Origin: Eleginops maclovinus
Lineage: Eukaryota; Chordata; Actinopteri; Perciformes; Eleginopidae
Length of the DNA stretch: 64,000 nucleotides
Direction of reading: 5' to 3'
Assembly: GCF_036324505.1 (NCBI RefSeq)
Contig: NC_086364.1
Coordinates: forward strand, 13,794,148 to 13,858,147
The position numbers and the translations under genes are program-made. Under the pieces are notes generated by a model that had not been told where the DNA came from, did no database searches, and saw only the letters and a list, made by a program, of their open reading frames with translations. Positions 36,404-50,542 of this stretch are shown in pieces. Position 1 is the stretch's first letter. The number at the start of each line of letters is the position of its first letter.

Positions 36404-37176
36404 CCTAGGATCCCTCTTAAATGTCAAGGCTAATACGTAACTACCCTTTAACAACTTCTCTTTAACGATTATTAATTAGAAATCATACACCAAGGAATTC
36501 ACGTTGTGCTGTGTTTTGAATTGCAAACTTTGGGCTTTGGTATTTACAATTTGTTATCCTTGGTATTACCCTCAACGTCCCCAGGAACCTTAGTGAAAGA
36601 AGGTGGTAATGCTCTTACAAAGGTTGCCCTTCGTGTTCACTGTGACAAAGGTCATGGAGTCATTTATTATCAGTTGACTGACAGAACACCAGAGGTTGGT
36701 CTGGAAGGATTGTCAATTGATCCGAGAATGAACTATTGTTGAAGCGGAGCACATTTGAATGTGCAGATTCAAATGTATGCTATTCAAATCCTTCTCAAAC
36801 TCACATCTCAAATGTAAATACCTCTGAAGACTTGAAGCAAACAGTGTTGCTTTATAGCTCCTCTATGTGGAAAGTTAATACTTTTCTTTTAATTCAGTCA
36901 GCCATGTACATTAACCCTGGTCTCATGAAATGTGAACAGAGTTCTTTGTGAATTTAAATCTAATCTGTACATCAGGTCTTAAGAAAGCAGAAGGTTCATT
37001 CATGCATAGTGAACTTTATTCAACATGTGCTCATATTTACATAAACCCATGTACGTGAACAATTTGTTCTTTAAAAAAGGAATCCAAAGGGAAGAAGAAG
37101 CAATGGAGAGGAAGCAAAAGCACCTTAACCCTCTGACATTTTCTAATTAGGCTGTGGCTCGCCAGCAGATCAAAGC

Positions 37177-37486
37177 TAGGATAATCCTAAAGCTGGGTGG
37201 CCTGGCTACTCGTAAATGGACCTAAATATGAGAGTAAGAACAAATAGGCAGTCAGGAAGAAAAACAAGTGTGCTAGTGTTAGTTACAGTAAAGAACGACA
37301 AGTGCAGGGGATGACAAAAAGAAAGAGATGATAGAGAGTAGAACATATGGAGGAGATAGAGAACAAATTTGCGCTGAGCTTGTACTGGGAACGGAGAGGG
37401 AGGAGGGGAGGTTCACGGTTGGTGCACTGGTATGTGACGTCAGCGGCTTGTTGGATTGAGGTGGTGCGTCCTGCTGATTTTAATCC
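37177..37486 (+). promoter_or_regulatory. CRX/OTX-like sites upstream of fscn2
   Basis: TAATCC cores occur at 37182-37187, inside the near-palindrome TAGGATAATCCTA (37177-37189), and at 37481-37486 (TTAATCC, the usual CRX form). FSCN2 is known for photoreceptor and hair-cell expression, and CRX/OTX proteins drive photoreceptor promoters, so the sites are plausible. Short motifs like this occur often by chance. Confidence 0.25.
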
Positions 37487-37740
37487 GAACTCATTAAGGA
37501 ACAGGGAGCAAGTGCCTGTGCAAGCTCTCTGGGGAAAGAGAGAAAGTGACCGGAGAAGGAAGGAACACTAAAGCATCCATCAAAGGAGATAAGTGGAACT
37601 AATTTACAGTTTGAGAGACACAAGACAGAGGAGATCAAGCATTTATTTTTTCTGTTTCATACCCGCTTTCCCTCATCACCCTTTCCCTTGTTTTTAATAA
37701 ACTTTTTTACTTGAAGACTTAACGTGTGGCCTGTTCAAGC

Positions 37741-40700
37741 ATGCCCACAAACGGATTTAACAGGGCTCTGAAGCTGCAGTTCGGCCTTATCAACTATGAG
37801 AGCCGCTACCTGACAGCCGAGGCCTTTGGCTTTAAGGTAAATGCTTCAGGCGTCAGCATGAAGAAGAAACAGATCTGGACCCTAGAACAGGATGAGAAAG
37901 ATGGCCAGGTCGTTTTCCTCCGTAGTCATCTGGGACGCTATCTGGCTTCTGACAAAGATGGGAAGGTCACATGTGGGACAGAGAAGCCTGACCCTGACAG
38001 TCGTTTCCTTATTGTGCCTCAATCTGATGGGCGCTGGGCTCTGCAATCAGAGCCTTACCTGCGTTACTTTGGAGGCTCGGCTGACTACCTGTCCTGCTTT
38101 GCCCAAGCCATTGGTGAACAAGAGCTGTGGGCTGTTCATTTGGCTTTACATCCGCAGGCCAGCTTGCTCAGTGTGGCACGTAAGCGCTATGCCCATCTGT
38201 CTGCTTCAGATGGAGAGATCTCAGTGGACAGTAATATTCCCTGGGGAGTTCACTCCCTGGTCACCTTGGTATACCTCGATGGCAAGTACAGCCTGAAGAC
38301 CTGTGACAGTCGTTTCCTCAGCAATGATGGCAAACTGGTGAAACACAACACCAACAATACAAGCTTTACACTGGAGCTGAAATCTGGCAAGCTGGCTTTT
38401 AAGGACAGTGACGGGAAATATCTGACCCCAGTGGGTCCCACAGGGACGCTGCGGTCCGGCCGATGCTCCAAGCCTGGAAAAGATGAGCTGTTTGATCTTG
38501 AAGAGAGTCATCCACAAGTAGTTTTTCAAGCTGCCAACAAAAGATTTGTCTCTGTCAAACAAGGTAATCAGTCCTAATTCAATCTTCAGTAAAAAAGAAT
38601 ACATTATCTGAAATTGAAGTTTCCTACAGAAAATGGATTAGATTGCTGGATTTTTTATCATTGAAATTACATAAGGTTAAAGAAAAGATATGATTGTTTG
38701 CAAGTTATTTGTTTGAAGAAAGATTTTTCCAAAATGAAGGGCGTTTAGGTTAACAGGTGGGCATGAAAACAATATGGCAAATATGTAGGCTAAACGTAGC
38801 TAGATGCTAAATTCAAGCTTGGGGAAGAAAGAAAAAAGTATATGGGGAAGTTGCTGTCAGTCCTTTAAAATATTGTAATTTTCTTTGTGTTATTCTTATT
38901 ACAATTGATCCTTGCGTTCTGTGGTTAAATGTAGTAGTCGCCTTTCAGGTACTGTTGATTTCATATCAGTTCACCTTGATTTAGTATTATATTCGGTCTC
39001 CTTTTAGTATTTAGATAACTTGTATTGTTTTGCTAAGCTGCTGGAAAACTGTTACATTTTGCAAGTTAATCTATTGGTATGTTAGCTCAGAGCCTAGCCT
39101 TAACCTTTGTAAAACACCTGAACAAATAACACAGTAGAGTACATTCTAGAGACTTTCATAACCCAAGATCGCCTGGATTTGTATTTATTTATTACAGTAA
39201 CTTAAAGTACCCAAAAAAAGCAAATTAGCAACATGTACCCGCTAATGTAAGGAAAGTTTTACTTTTCTTGACTACATGCTACATCCAGAAAGGTTGACAG
39301 CCATGCTGTGGACGTAATTGTGGTAATGGGCTTTGTCATTTCCATTGCGTGTCCATTGAAGATTAAGCAGCGTGCAAATGACTTCAGGGCAGGTCTGTGC
39401 CCCACAGGTGTCAATTACCATCATTGGACTTTAAGCCTTGTGGTTACTCGCTATTTACAATCGTCAATCAAGTGTAGGTCTCCAAATGATGTAAATCTGT
39501 GGGTGGCCAGTGGTGGCTGCAGCAAAACTGAGCTACAGCCACTACAGATTTACAAGATATTTATTCAGCCTACACGATGTGATCTGCTCTGTCCTGTATA
39601 ACTATTCCAGCAAACAATGTGGGAGGACAGCGGAACAAATTGTGTTCAAGTAGTAAAAGCTTTAAAATTCAATTACAAACAACAGCTTATTTAACTAGGG
39701 TTAAATGCACATACAATACGAGCACAGCTGAGGAACAAGGTTCTCACACAAACACAAGACTGCAGACATCATTATGCTTATGAAAGAATTAAATGCTGCA
39801 TAAAAAAAGGTCACTATCGGGGCACCATTTGTACAAACTATTGTCATAATGTAGAAGAAACAATTACATTTTTTATTGTAGTGTTTAGCTTGTGGCATAC
39901 ACGTTTTTTTAAGGAACCAGGCACTGAAAGCTGCTTAGTGGGCCCTGCAGTGCAGATTTGCATTTCACCACTCTGGGAATTACAGCAAGCGAATGAACGA
40001 GGAAGGGTGGAGGGGTGACAGTGGGGGATTAGGGTTGTTACAGGCTTAAGAGAAAGGTTGAAGGATATTTCTGTGGCATCTAATTTGAACTACAGCAGAC
40101 ACGGTTCAGTTGTGTCTGTGTATTCTCCACCACCTTACACACGCCACCAGACAGTGTTAATGCATGTGGATTAAGTGTACAACACTACATTGGCTGTAAA
40201 TCAGGCCTCATGTTAAAAAGAATGGTGCAATAACCTACTACGTGGAAATATGGGCACCATGTTATGCAGTACTTTAATGCTACTAAGTGTTAGATTTACT
40301 TTACTTTATTTTGTATGTAAAAAAACAGATCACATGAGTAAATAAATGAAATGTGCTTAATAGTTAACAGAGCGAGGCGCAGAAACATCCGCAGCTCACA
40401 GATAGCGACAGAGCAGGTTACTGTTTAAAGGGATTCTCTCTTCCAAATGTACAAAACACACACTGATATGTTTGTTATGGTGGGGGGAAAAGGCAAAACA
40501 TTGCAAAGTGTTAGAAATGATATCCACTTCTCCAGCAAACCTGGCCAAAGCATCATGCTACAGAGCTTTTCGTTGGTGTAATCCATTAGAGTGGAGTCAT
40601 TTTAACAATTATCCAACTAGACCCAGTTTCTAGTATTGCTTGAATAAAGTCACTAATATTAATTAGTAAAGAAACACATGGGTCAAGTCATTAATGTAAA

Positions 40701-41905
40701 TATGAAGTATTCAAAGCTTAAATATATTTAGTTAATCTGCCAAATAAAATGAGGAGTCAGACTTGAATGAGTTATTGAAAGTAGCACCCCTATTATAAGC
40801 TCCAACAAAAGTAAATGCTACAAAATACGTCTCTTTGGCAATTCCTGAGAGAGCAAATTACATTCAAGAGGAGGCAACCATAAAGTCCATAATTTCTATT
40901 GAACAAAGGTATAATTATGGCTGTATTTTCTTCCCTTATTACCAGGAGTGAGCATTTCCGCCAATCAGGATGTAGAAACAGACATGGAGACCTTCCAGAT
41001 GGAGATTGATAAGGAGAGCAAAAAGTCTATGTTCCGGACCAATGGGGGATCTTACTGGACTCTAGTGACTCACGGAGAGATACAGTCCACTGCCACAGAA
41101 GTGTAAGTATGTCTTACAGCTTTCAAAAGGTTTGCTTTTCTTTATGTTTTTAATTACATCTCCATTACCTCTCCATGCTTTCTTCTCAGGGAGGTCAACA
41201 CAATGTTTGACATAGAGTGGCGAGGACAAAGGGTTGCACTCAGAGCAAGTAATGGGAAGTATGTCTGTACAAAGAAGAATGGACAGCTCTCAGCAGTCAG
41301 CGACATAGTGGGTAAGTCCTTTCACGCAAGCCACTTGAGATTCACAACAGGGTAAGCCTTGAGGACCAATGCACACTAATGAACAGTATTTTTCCTGCAT
41401 TGTAGGTGATGATGAATTATTCCTGATGAAACTCATCAACCGCCCTATGTTGATCCTTCGTGGAGAAAACGGCTTTGTGTGTCACCACAAGAACTCCAAT
41501 ACTCTGAACGCAAATCGATCAGTCTATGACATTTTCTCATTGATTTTCAATGATGGCGCCTACAATGTAAAAAGTCAGTATTCTGATTATATGCTTGACA
41601 TACACAATGACAACATTCTCTTTTGAAAGATATTCAGCATCTATTAAATCAATTGTTAATTTAAACTAACAGCTAATTCACTCATATTCCCTTCTGCAGG
41701 TGTAAATGGAAAGTTCTGGTTCGTTTCTAGCAATGGCCTAGTGTGCTCGGATGGAGAAAAACCAGAAGACTTTTTCCTTGAGTTCCTGGAACATGGACGC
41801 GTCGCCATTAAGAGCTCTGATGGCAAGTACCTTCGTGGAGACCAAGGAGGTACACTTATGGGTGATGGTACAAATGTTGATGCATCTTCGCTTTGGGAGT
41901 ATTGA
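37741..41905 (+). CDS. fscn2: fscn2: fascin 2, actin filament-bundling protein (5 coding exons)
   Basis: Exons: 37741-38563, 40946-41102, 41190-41311, 41406-41573, 41700-41905. All borders are GT-AG and in phase, giving 491 residues, matching the roughly 492 usual for fascins. The start is the ATG at 37741 (MPTNG, as in FSCN2). The open frame extends 5 codons upstream to a GTG that is not needed. The protein is four beta-trefoil domains of about 120 residues each, which bundle parallel F-actin. Visible family marks are [57 protein letters not shown] and the terminal SSLWEY. Ser39 before KKK, the phosphorylated regulatory serine in fascin 1, is present. MPTNG and [11 protein letters not shown] favour FSCN2 over FSCN1. 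FSCN2 acts in photoreceptor and hair-cell actin structures. The teleost a/b copy is not assigned. Confidence 0.95.
38564..40945 (+). other. fscn2 intron 1
   Basis: A 2382-bp intron with GTAATC donor and ACCAG acceptor. AT-rich unique sequence, with no recognised element or exon. The small ORF around 39300-39600 has no family match that I know. Confidence 0.75.
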
Positions 41906-43506
41906 TCATTTTCAATCAGGGTCCTCAAAGAGGGAGCAGAAAGGTGGGGTGTAGGACCTGCTTTCATCAGCTCAAATGAAACGGACTGACTGGGTAACAT
42001 GTTTCCTGTTATTTTTACTAGCAGGCCAGGTGCCCGATCCAATTTTTGTTGTTGTTACTTTTTAACACTCAGGGCGATATGTGTGTTATTTTTTGTGAAC
42101 GTTAAATGCCAACATCAAACAACACATACTGGTTAAAACATGTAATTTCACAAATCCAGAACAAGAAAGCAGCTGTATCAATTCTTCAGACTTTTTGTTT
42201 AGTACATAGGATAACTGACAACGAAATATCTTTGATGGCAGACATATGTAAGTGTTGCTGCCTCTGCTTGTTGCTGCCTTTAACGCAGTTCTCAGTTTAG
42301 GCTATTCAGAAAGCTTGGCCGATAATTAATTCTGTCGAATTCACCTGGTAAAAAACACCCAATATCACTGAATGCTGGAAAAACCTTTGAAGATTTCTCT
42401 GTGTACACAAATGAAAATTAGACAATGTAGGATCAGTGTGACTGCATTGTTAGGTGTGCTGTCTTTAAAGGGATACTCACTTATATTGGTTTAGACCTTA
42501 GTCAAATATTTGTATTAGTATCTTTCTTTTGTTATTCCTGTCAACAATCCCCCTGCGTTTTTTAAATTATTTCAATATTTTGACATGTTTTACTAGAGAC
42601 TTGTGGGCATTTTGAGCAACGGTAATGCACCACCGTCTTCAAAAACAACTAATGGCTGGTGCCAATGGTGGTTTGATTTATCTAAATGGACAGCTCTATT
42701 AGAGAAAAATATGGAGTGTAATGGAGCAAATAGCATCACAAAGCATCACTTCAAACACTGAAATATGTGTTTGTGTAACATAGAGATACAGAGAGTGGAC
42801 ATCTACAGGAGTAGAGGATATCAGTAGAATTTTCACATATCCGAATCGGAGAAAAGCAAAATACCAAAGGGGGAGCACATATAAAGCATTTGATGGACTA
42901 TACATCATTTTTAATGTACCAGGTACGAACACAGAAAGTGCTTCTCTGATGTTCTGCCTAGGGGCCTTAAACTATACTGCACTCTACATCCCTTTATACA
43001 CGGTTCTGTGTTCAGAGTTGGGAGATAAGATTAGAACATTTTATGGAATAGATAACATACATATTTGAAAACAAATGCAAAGGTTTCTTACGGGAATAAA
43101 TAAGGCCTTTACAGCTGTGACATAATGACATAATGCTATTATATTTGATGTGTCAAAATAATGATTGTTTGTTTTCTGTCAGTTTGACCACAATTCGATG
43201 TATAACCTGAATATGTATTCATCCTGTAGATTTGTGTCAGCTATCCCCCGAAAGAAATACAATTTGCACTACTTCAAGTATAAAGTCTCAATATTTTTGT
43301 CATGTGTGCAATTTGCAAACATTACAGAGACATTTTTAGCAGGGCTTAAAAGGCTTAGTCACCCATGCAACCTGCACCAGCTCACAGAACCCTCCAGACA
43401 TCTTTTAGAAAGTATTAAGAAATAGATATATATCCACACAGTAGAAATGTATTGTTGAACTGTCTTTGAATGTGCAGATTTTTTTGAAAACGATGATGTC
43501 AATAAA
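41906..43506 (+). other. fscn2: fscn2 3' UTR (extent uncertain)
   Basis: AT-rich non-coding sequence follows the TGA at 41903-41905. The best polyadenylation hexamer is AATAAA at 43501-43506, which would give a UTR of about 1.6 kb. An earlier AATAAA near 43096 is also possible. Confidence 0.4.
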
Positions 43507-44141
43507 AACTTTACAATATCCTTGTTGACTTTGTGACAACAATTGTATGCCAAACTAAGAGCAGGAACCATGGCTCCTGCGGTCTGCAATGTCAAATGAC
43601 CTTGAGCAAGACACTGGACTGCAAATGATCTGTTTGGATAAGGTCATCATGTACATGAGTCAGTATTATCCCACAAACAACAGATGCCTGTGAGAAAGGA
43701 ATGAAAGTATTATAAAATCAGTCTGTTGCTATCATATTCCAGCTCAAGTACCATAGAGCAGAAATGACTTAATAGGCCTTTTTTTATATTAGGAATTTCG
43801 ACTTTTTATAGTAGGAACAGTTCATGATAATTGGATTTCGCATATACCGTTCTATTTTTATGGACAAAGCTTGATCATTTGCCTCTCAAGCTGCCCGCCT
43901 GCCCACGGGGGGCGATTATAATGATGATAACACTGCTTGTTCAATATTATTGTATTATATATTATAATTAGAAGCAGTAATAATAATAATAATGATGATG
44001 ATGAAAACAACAACAAAAGGCTTAGGGCGAAATCATTTAACATTAATTGTCATTCACAAAATAAAGCACAAGTCCTTCCCTATAGACAAAAAACACAGTG
44101 AGAAAAGCAGTATAATTACACTGGTGACGAAATAATGACTA

Positions 44142-45039
44142 CCGTAATTTCCGGACTATTAAGCGCACCTGAATATAAGCCGCACCAACTGAATTTAAAA
44201 AAATATGTATTTTGTACATAAATAAGCCGCACATGTCTATAAGCCGCAGGCGCCTACCGGTACATTGAAACAAATGAACTTTACACAGGCTTTAACGAAA
44301 CACGGCTTGGAACAAAAATGGATGGAATGCTCCGCTATCTTTGCATCAGTGAATTTGCGGAAGTTTGAAACTGTTTCCTCGTAGTCGGGAGGGAGCTGCT
44401 GACACAGACTCGTTTGTACCCTGATGGACAGGCCTTTACGTCTCATAAATCTTAGACACCACGATGGTCCACCTCTAAAATCCTCAAACTTCATTGCGGT
44501 GGCAATTGTTTTGGCTTTCAGTCGGATCTGCACAGTTGAAACACCTCGGCCGTCTGCTCTCTGTGTGTTGATCCAGTCTTCGAGCTCATTTTATAGTTCG
44601 GGCCATCTGCTTTTCTTCCCTCTGAAAGCTTTTGTTGTCTTTTTGCACTGAGTTAGTTCTTTACGCTGCTGTTTCCAACGTCTTATCATCAACTCATTAA
44701 GGCCAAGCTCCCGTGCAGCAGCTCTATTTCCTTTTCCAACTGCCAGATCAATCGCCTTCAACTTGAAAGCTGCATCATATGCATTTCTCCGTGTCTTTGC
44801 CATGATGAGGGTGACAAAATGACTACCGTAATCAGAATGATGGGAAGTTTGAGCACGCTCGATTTACGTCACATTATGTGACGGTGCTCAGTTTTTTGTC
44901 TATTTTTTTTCAAAATCCCATTTTGGCGGCAAGAAGCTTGTGAAAGCGGGAGAAATCCATAAATTAGCCGCGTCATTGTATAAGCCACGAGGTTCAAAGC
45001 GTGGGAAAAAAGTAGCGGCTTATAGTCCGGAAATTACGG
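44142..45039 (-). mobile_element. pogo-superfamily (POGK-like) DNA transposon, internally deleted
   Basis: Terminal inverted repeats start CCGTAATTTCCGGACTAT at 44142 and end with its complement at 45039. Both are flanked by TA (44140-44141 and 45040-45041), the target duplication of Tc1/mariner/pogo elements. The length is about 0.9 kb, whereas an autonomous copy would be expected to exceed 2 kb. The reverse strand still encodes the N-terminal part of a transposase, but the DDE catalytic domain is absent. The TIR sequence and protein resemble an abundant fish family; that recognition is from memory. Confidence 0.85.
44237..44803 (-). pseudogene. pogo-like transposase N-terminal fragment with one nonsense codon
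   Basis: The frame begins with an ATG at 44803. It encodes RRNAYDAAFKLKAIDLAV...NRAAARELGLNELMIRRWK, a Brinker-type helix-turn-helix (BrkDBD) DNA-binding domain, followed by a basic linker. A TAA about 70 codons in interrupts it near 44591. The same frame then continues with a CENP-B/Tc5-type HTH block (GPSWCLRFMRRKGLSIR...LPPDY) to the stop at 44237. No DDE catalytic core follows, because the right part of the gene was deleted and abuts the left TIR. It could bind DNA but not transpose. Confidence 0.75.
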
Positions 45040-45143
45040 TACACAGTAGGTGTACTGGCGACGAGATCCTGGTATAATGCTACCTGGCACACAGGGACAT
45101 TCATGGAACTTGAGTAACAATTGTTGCTTTTCCACCGAAAGTA

Positions 45144-45676
45144 CACTGCCCGGCCAGAAAAAAGGTCACACGCTCTAATATTGGTTGGACCGCCTTTAGC
45201 TTTGATTACGGCACGCATTTGCTGTGGCATCGTTTCCACAAGCTTCTGCGATGTCACAACATTTATTTCTGTCCAGAGTTGCAGTAATTTTTTGTTTATG
45301 TTGTATTGATGACGGGAGATTCGGACCACTGCGCAAAGTCTTCTCCAGCACATCCCAAAGATTCTCAATCAGGTTCAAGTCTGGACTCTGTGGTGGCCAA
45401 TCCATGTGTGAAATTGATGTCTCATGCTCCCTGAACCACTCTTTCACAATTTGAGCCTGATGGATCCTGGCATTGTCATATTGGAACATGCCCGTGCCAT
45501 CAGGGAAGAAAAAATCCATTGATGGAATAACCTGGTCATTCAGTATATTCAGGTAGTCAGCTGACCTCATTCTTTGGGCACATAACGTTGCTGAACCTAG
45601 GCCAGACCAACTGCAGCAACCCCAGATCATAGCGCTGCCCCCATAGGCTTGTGACCTATTTTTTGGCCGGGCAGTG
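45144..45676 (-). mobile_element. Tc1/mariner (DD36E, Incomer-like) deletion derivative
   Basis: The element has inverted repeats CACTGCCCGGCCAG at the left and its near complement at the right (about 27 of 30 bases match). It is flanked by TA at 45142-45143 and 45677-45678. It is 533 bp long, about a third of a full element. The reverse strand holds the C-terminal transposase half. It lies 104 bp from the pogo-type element. Confidence 0.85.
45196..45630 (-). pseudogene. Tc1/mariner transposase C-terminal fragment
   Basis: About 144 residues remain. They include [12 protein letters not shown], the second catalytic Asp in QYDNARIH and the catalytic Glu in [11 protein letters not shown]. There are 36 residues between that Asp and Glu, not the 34 of classical Tc1, which fits the DD36E (Incomer) group. 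The N-terminal DNA-binding domains and the first catalytic Asp are deleted, so it cannot be active. Confidence 0.8.
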
Positions 45677-45719
45677 TATATGATAAGTCAGAGCGTATCC
45701 AAAGATGTTCCCATTCACT

Positions 45720-45733
45720 ACACTAGGTGGCAG
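45720..45733 (+). promoter_or_regulatory. CTCF-like core motif (13/14)
   Basis: The forward strand reads ACACTAGGTGGCAG, one mismatch at the first base. It lies downstream of fscn2 and is oriented opposite to the upstream cluster. It sits about 45 bp outside the right end of a Tc1/mariner remnant, so it is not part of that element. Confidence 0.38.
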
Positions 45734-46098
45734 TGTGCACCTCTACTAGTCCACTCTCTGTTAAACTAACAGTCTGAGACAAGTGCTGTGAAAGGAGCAT
45801 ATCCTGACCAATCACCATAAGCACGCCACACCTGTTAGCAATCCACCACACTGCACCGACCATCTGAAAACTGTAATTACACTGTCAACAACTCCAGATT
45901 TTAAATTAGAACTGGCATCAGCTGTCATTTGCAGTACATGACACTAACAGTATTTGACTTACTGCAAAGACAAGAGGACAGGATTTCACAGTAACGTCTT
46001 TCAGGTGACTAGCCATTGCCTTTTCCACTGGTTTAATAATGTGTATGTCTTTTTATCCACAACAAAGTATTGCATTTCTTTCCAAACATTTCAAATCA

Positions 46099-48983
<2,885 letters not shown>

Positions 48984-50535
48984 GCAAAATAAAAAAATAA
49001 CAAAAAACAAGTACACAGCTCAGGTATGTAGGTGAAAATACTCATTTGGCTTCAAAAGATGGCCTATGCGGGCCAACGCACCTCAGCACATCATCAGCAC
49101 GTCTTTGATGATTCCTATCTAAAATGGAATTTGAGTTATGCCGATGAAAGATTTTTAAATGTTCCCAGGTTTACAGCAGCAGTGGACATAAAAGCTTACG
49201 GGACATACTTGTAATAGCTCTCTCACAGTTATTTTCATTGGAAATTAAATTAGTACATTTGTAAAACTGTTTAATTGAAATCTTCATGACCTACAGCTCC
49301 AGAAAGAATTAAGAGACCACTCCAAATCTTTCTTACATCTTTTTCTCTACATGTATGGCAGCCATTCCAGTGTCTGTTGAATTCCAACACAGATAAATGT
49401 TGTCAGTAGTTTATTGAATAAAAAAACAAAAACTCAAACACATACCTGTAAATAGTAAAACCAGAGAAACTGATAATGCTGATAGTGCTCTTATTTTTCC
49501 CCCTGCTCAATAAGTCTGTCCAATATCACCACATTTGTATTTTCCTTAAAGGATTATTATTTAATTAAAAGTGTGCAGACTGTCCTTTCTGCAACTAAAA
49601 TATTCCAAAGTTCTGACATTTACCTGTTCCAGAAAAAAGAATGTACCTCTGGCTCATGATTGGTTGTCCCTCAAATATGTGTTTGTCTGCGTGCTCCAAA
49701 CTAAACCAAGTCATTACATGAATTATCTTTCAATGCACAGACTATGTAAAGCAATGTGCCCTTCTGGGGTTTTTTTTTTATGTCAAAGCAGATGCATTTG
49801 TGAAAACTGAAAGGCAATTCAACTATGAATAGCCTGCTCACACAAGTTGCATTTAATTATACAAGTGCAGTGATCCAGAAAAACACTTCCATTTTCCATC
49901 TTTCCCTTTCCTTGATGTTAAGGAAATGACTTAAATATATTTTTTCCCCGTTTGTTTTATATTAATCTGTATGGACAAAAGTAACAATGTCATATCTCTA
50001 TCCACTGAGCACTTCTGGATGGCTGGCCAAGCTTTGCAAGTGTGTTCTCATTTGTGCCTACAGCAGGTTTTGGAAAGCACATTGGTAAGTCATACTTTAT
50101 TTATGATGCAGAGTACACAACATTAAGCATTTAAGAGGACTGGGCAGCAAATTGTGTCAAATGATAGTGTAAAGATTTACTATATGGGCATGTGTGCTAG
50201 AGAGGGTTGCTTTAAACTGGCCCCAAGTTCTCTTCCAATTGCCTCACAGGTCTAATTCTTTAAACACAGCAAGGATTACTAAGTTTTAAATATTTCATCC
50301 TGCTGTTTCTAGTCACATCTACAAGCTTTTCAAATTCTATGACATTATACGAAGCTCACTAAAATTAAAACATGTTCAGGGATGACTTTAAACTAGGGCT
50401 GAAATAATTAAACAACAATGAATCAATGGTATGATGTGATAAAGGTTAATGCTTGCACTTCTTGCACTTAGTAGAAAGGTAGTCATGTACATTAGAGTTT
50501 AGGTAAATACACATTACAACTGGACCTAGCACAAT
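48984..50535. repeat. tandem duplication, copy 1 (about 1.55 kb)
   Basis: This copy aligns along its length with 50543-51885. Shared landmarks in the same order include CATTTGGCTTCAAA, GAGTTATGCCGATG, CCAGGTTTACAGCAGCAGTG, CTGGCTCATGATTGGTTGTCC, TTTGTCTGCGTGCTC, GTTGCTTTAAACTGGCCC and ACATTAGAGTTTAG. Breakpoints are approximate. It contains a Tc1-related fragment (about 49294-49480). Confidence 0.8.
49294..49480. mobile_element. Tc1-like non-autonomous fragment
   Basis: It begins after TA with CAGCTCCAGAAAGAATTAAG, which resembles the terminus of a common fish Tc1-like family. It continues into sequence that I recall as that family's subterminal region (GTATGGCAGCCATTCC, AGTAGTTTATTGAATAAA). 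The right terminus is missing. Family recognition is from memory. Confidence 0.45.
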
Positions 50536-50542
50536 TGTTAAG

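Noticed and set aside
37726..37740. GTG start five codons upstream in fscn2
   Set aside because: Vertebrate fascins begin at MPTNG or MTANG. The ATG at 37741 fits the family length and sequence.
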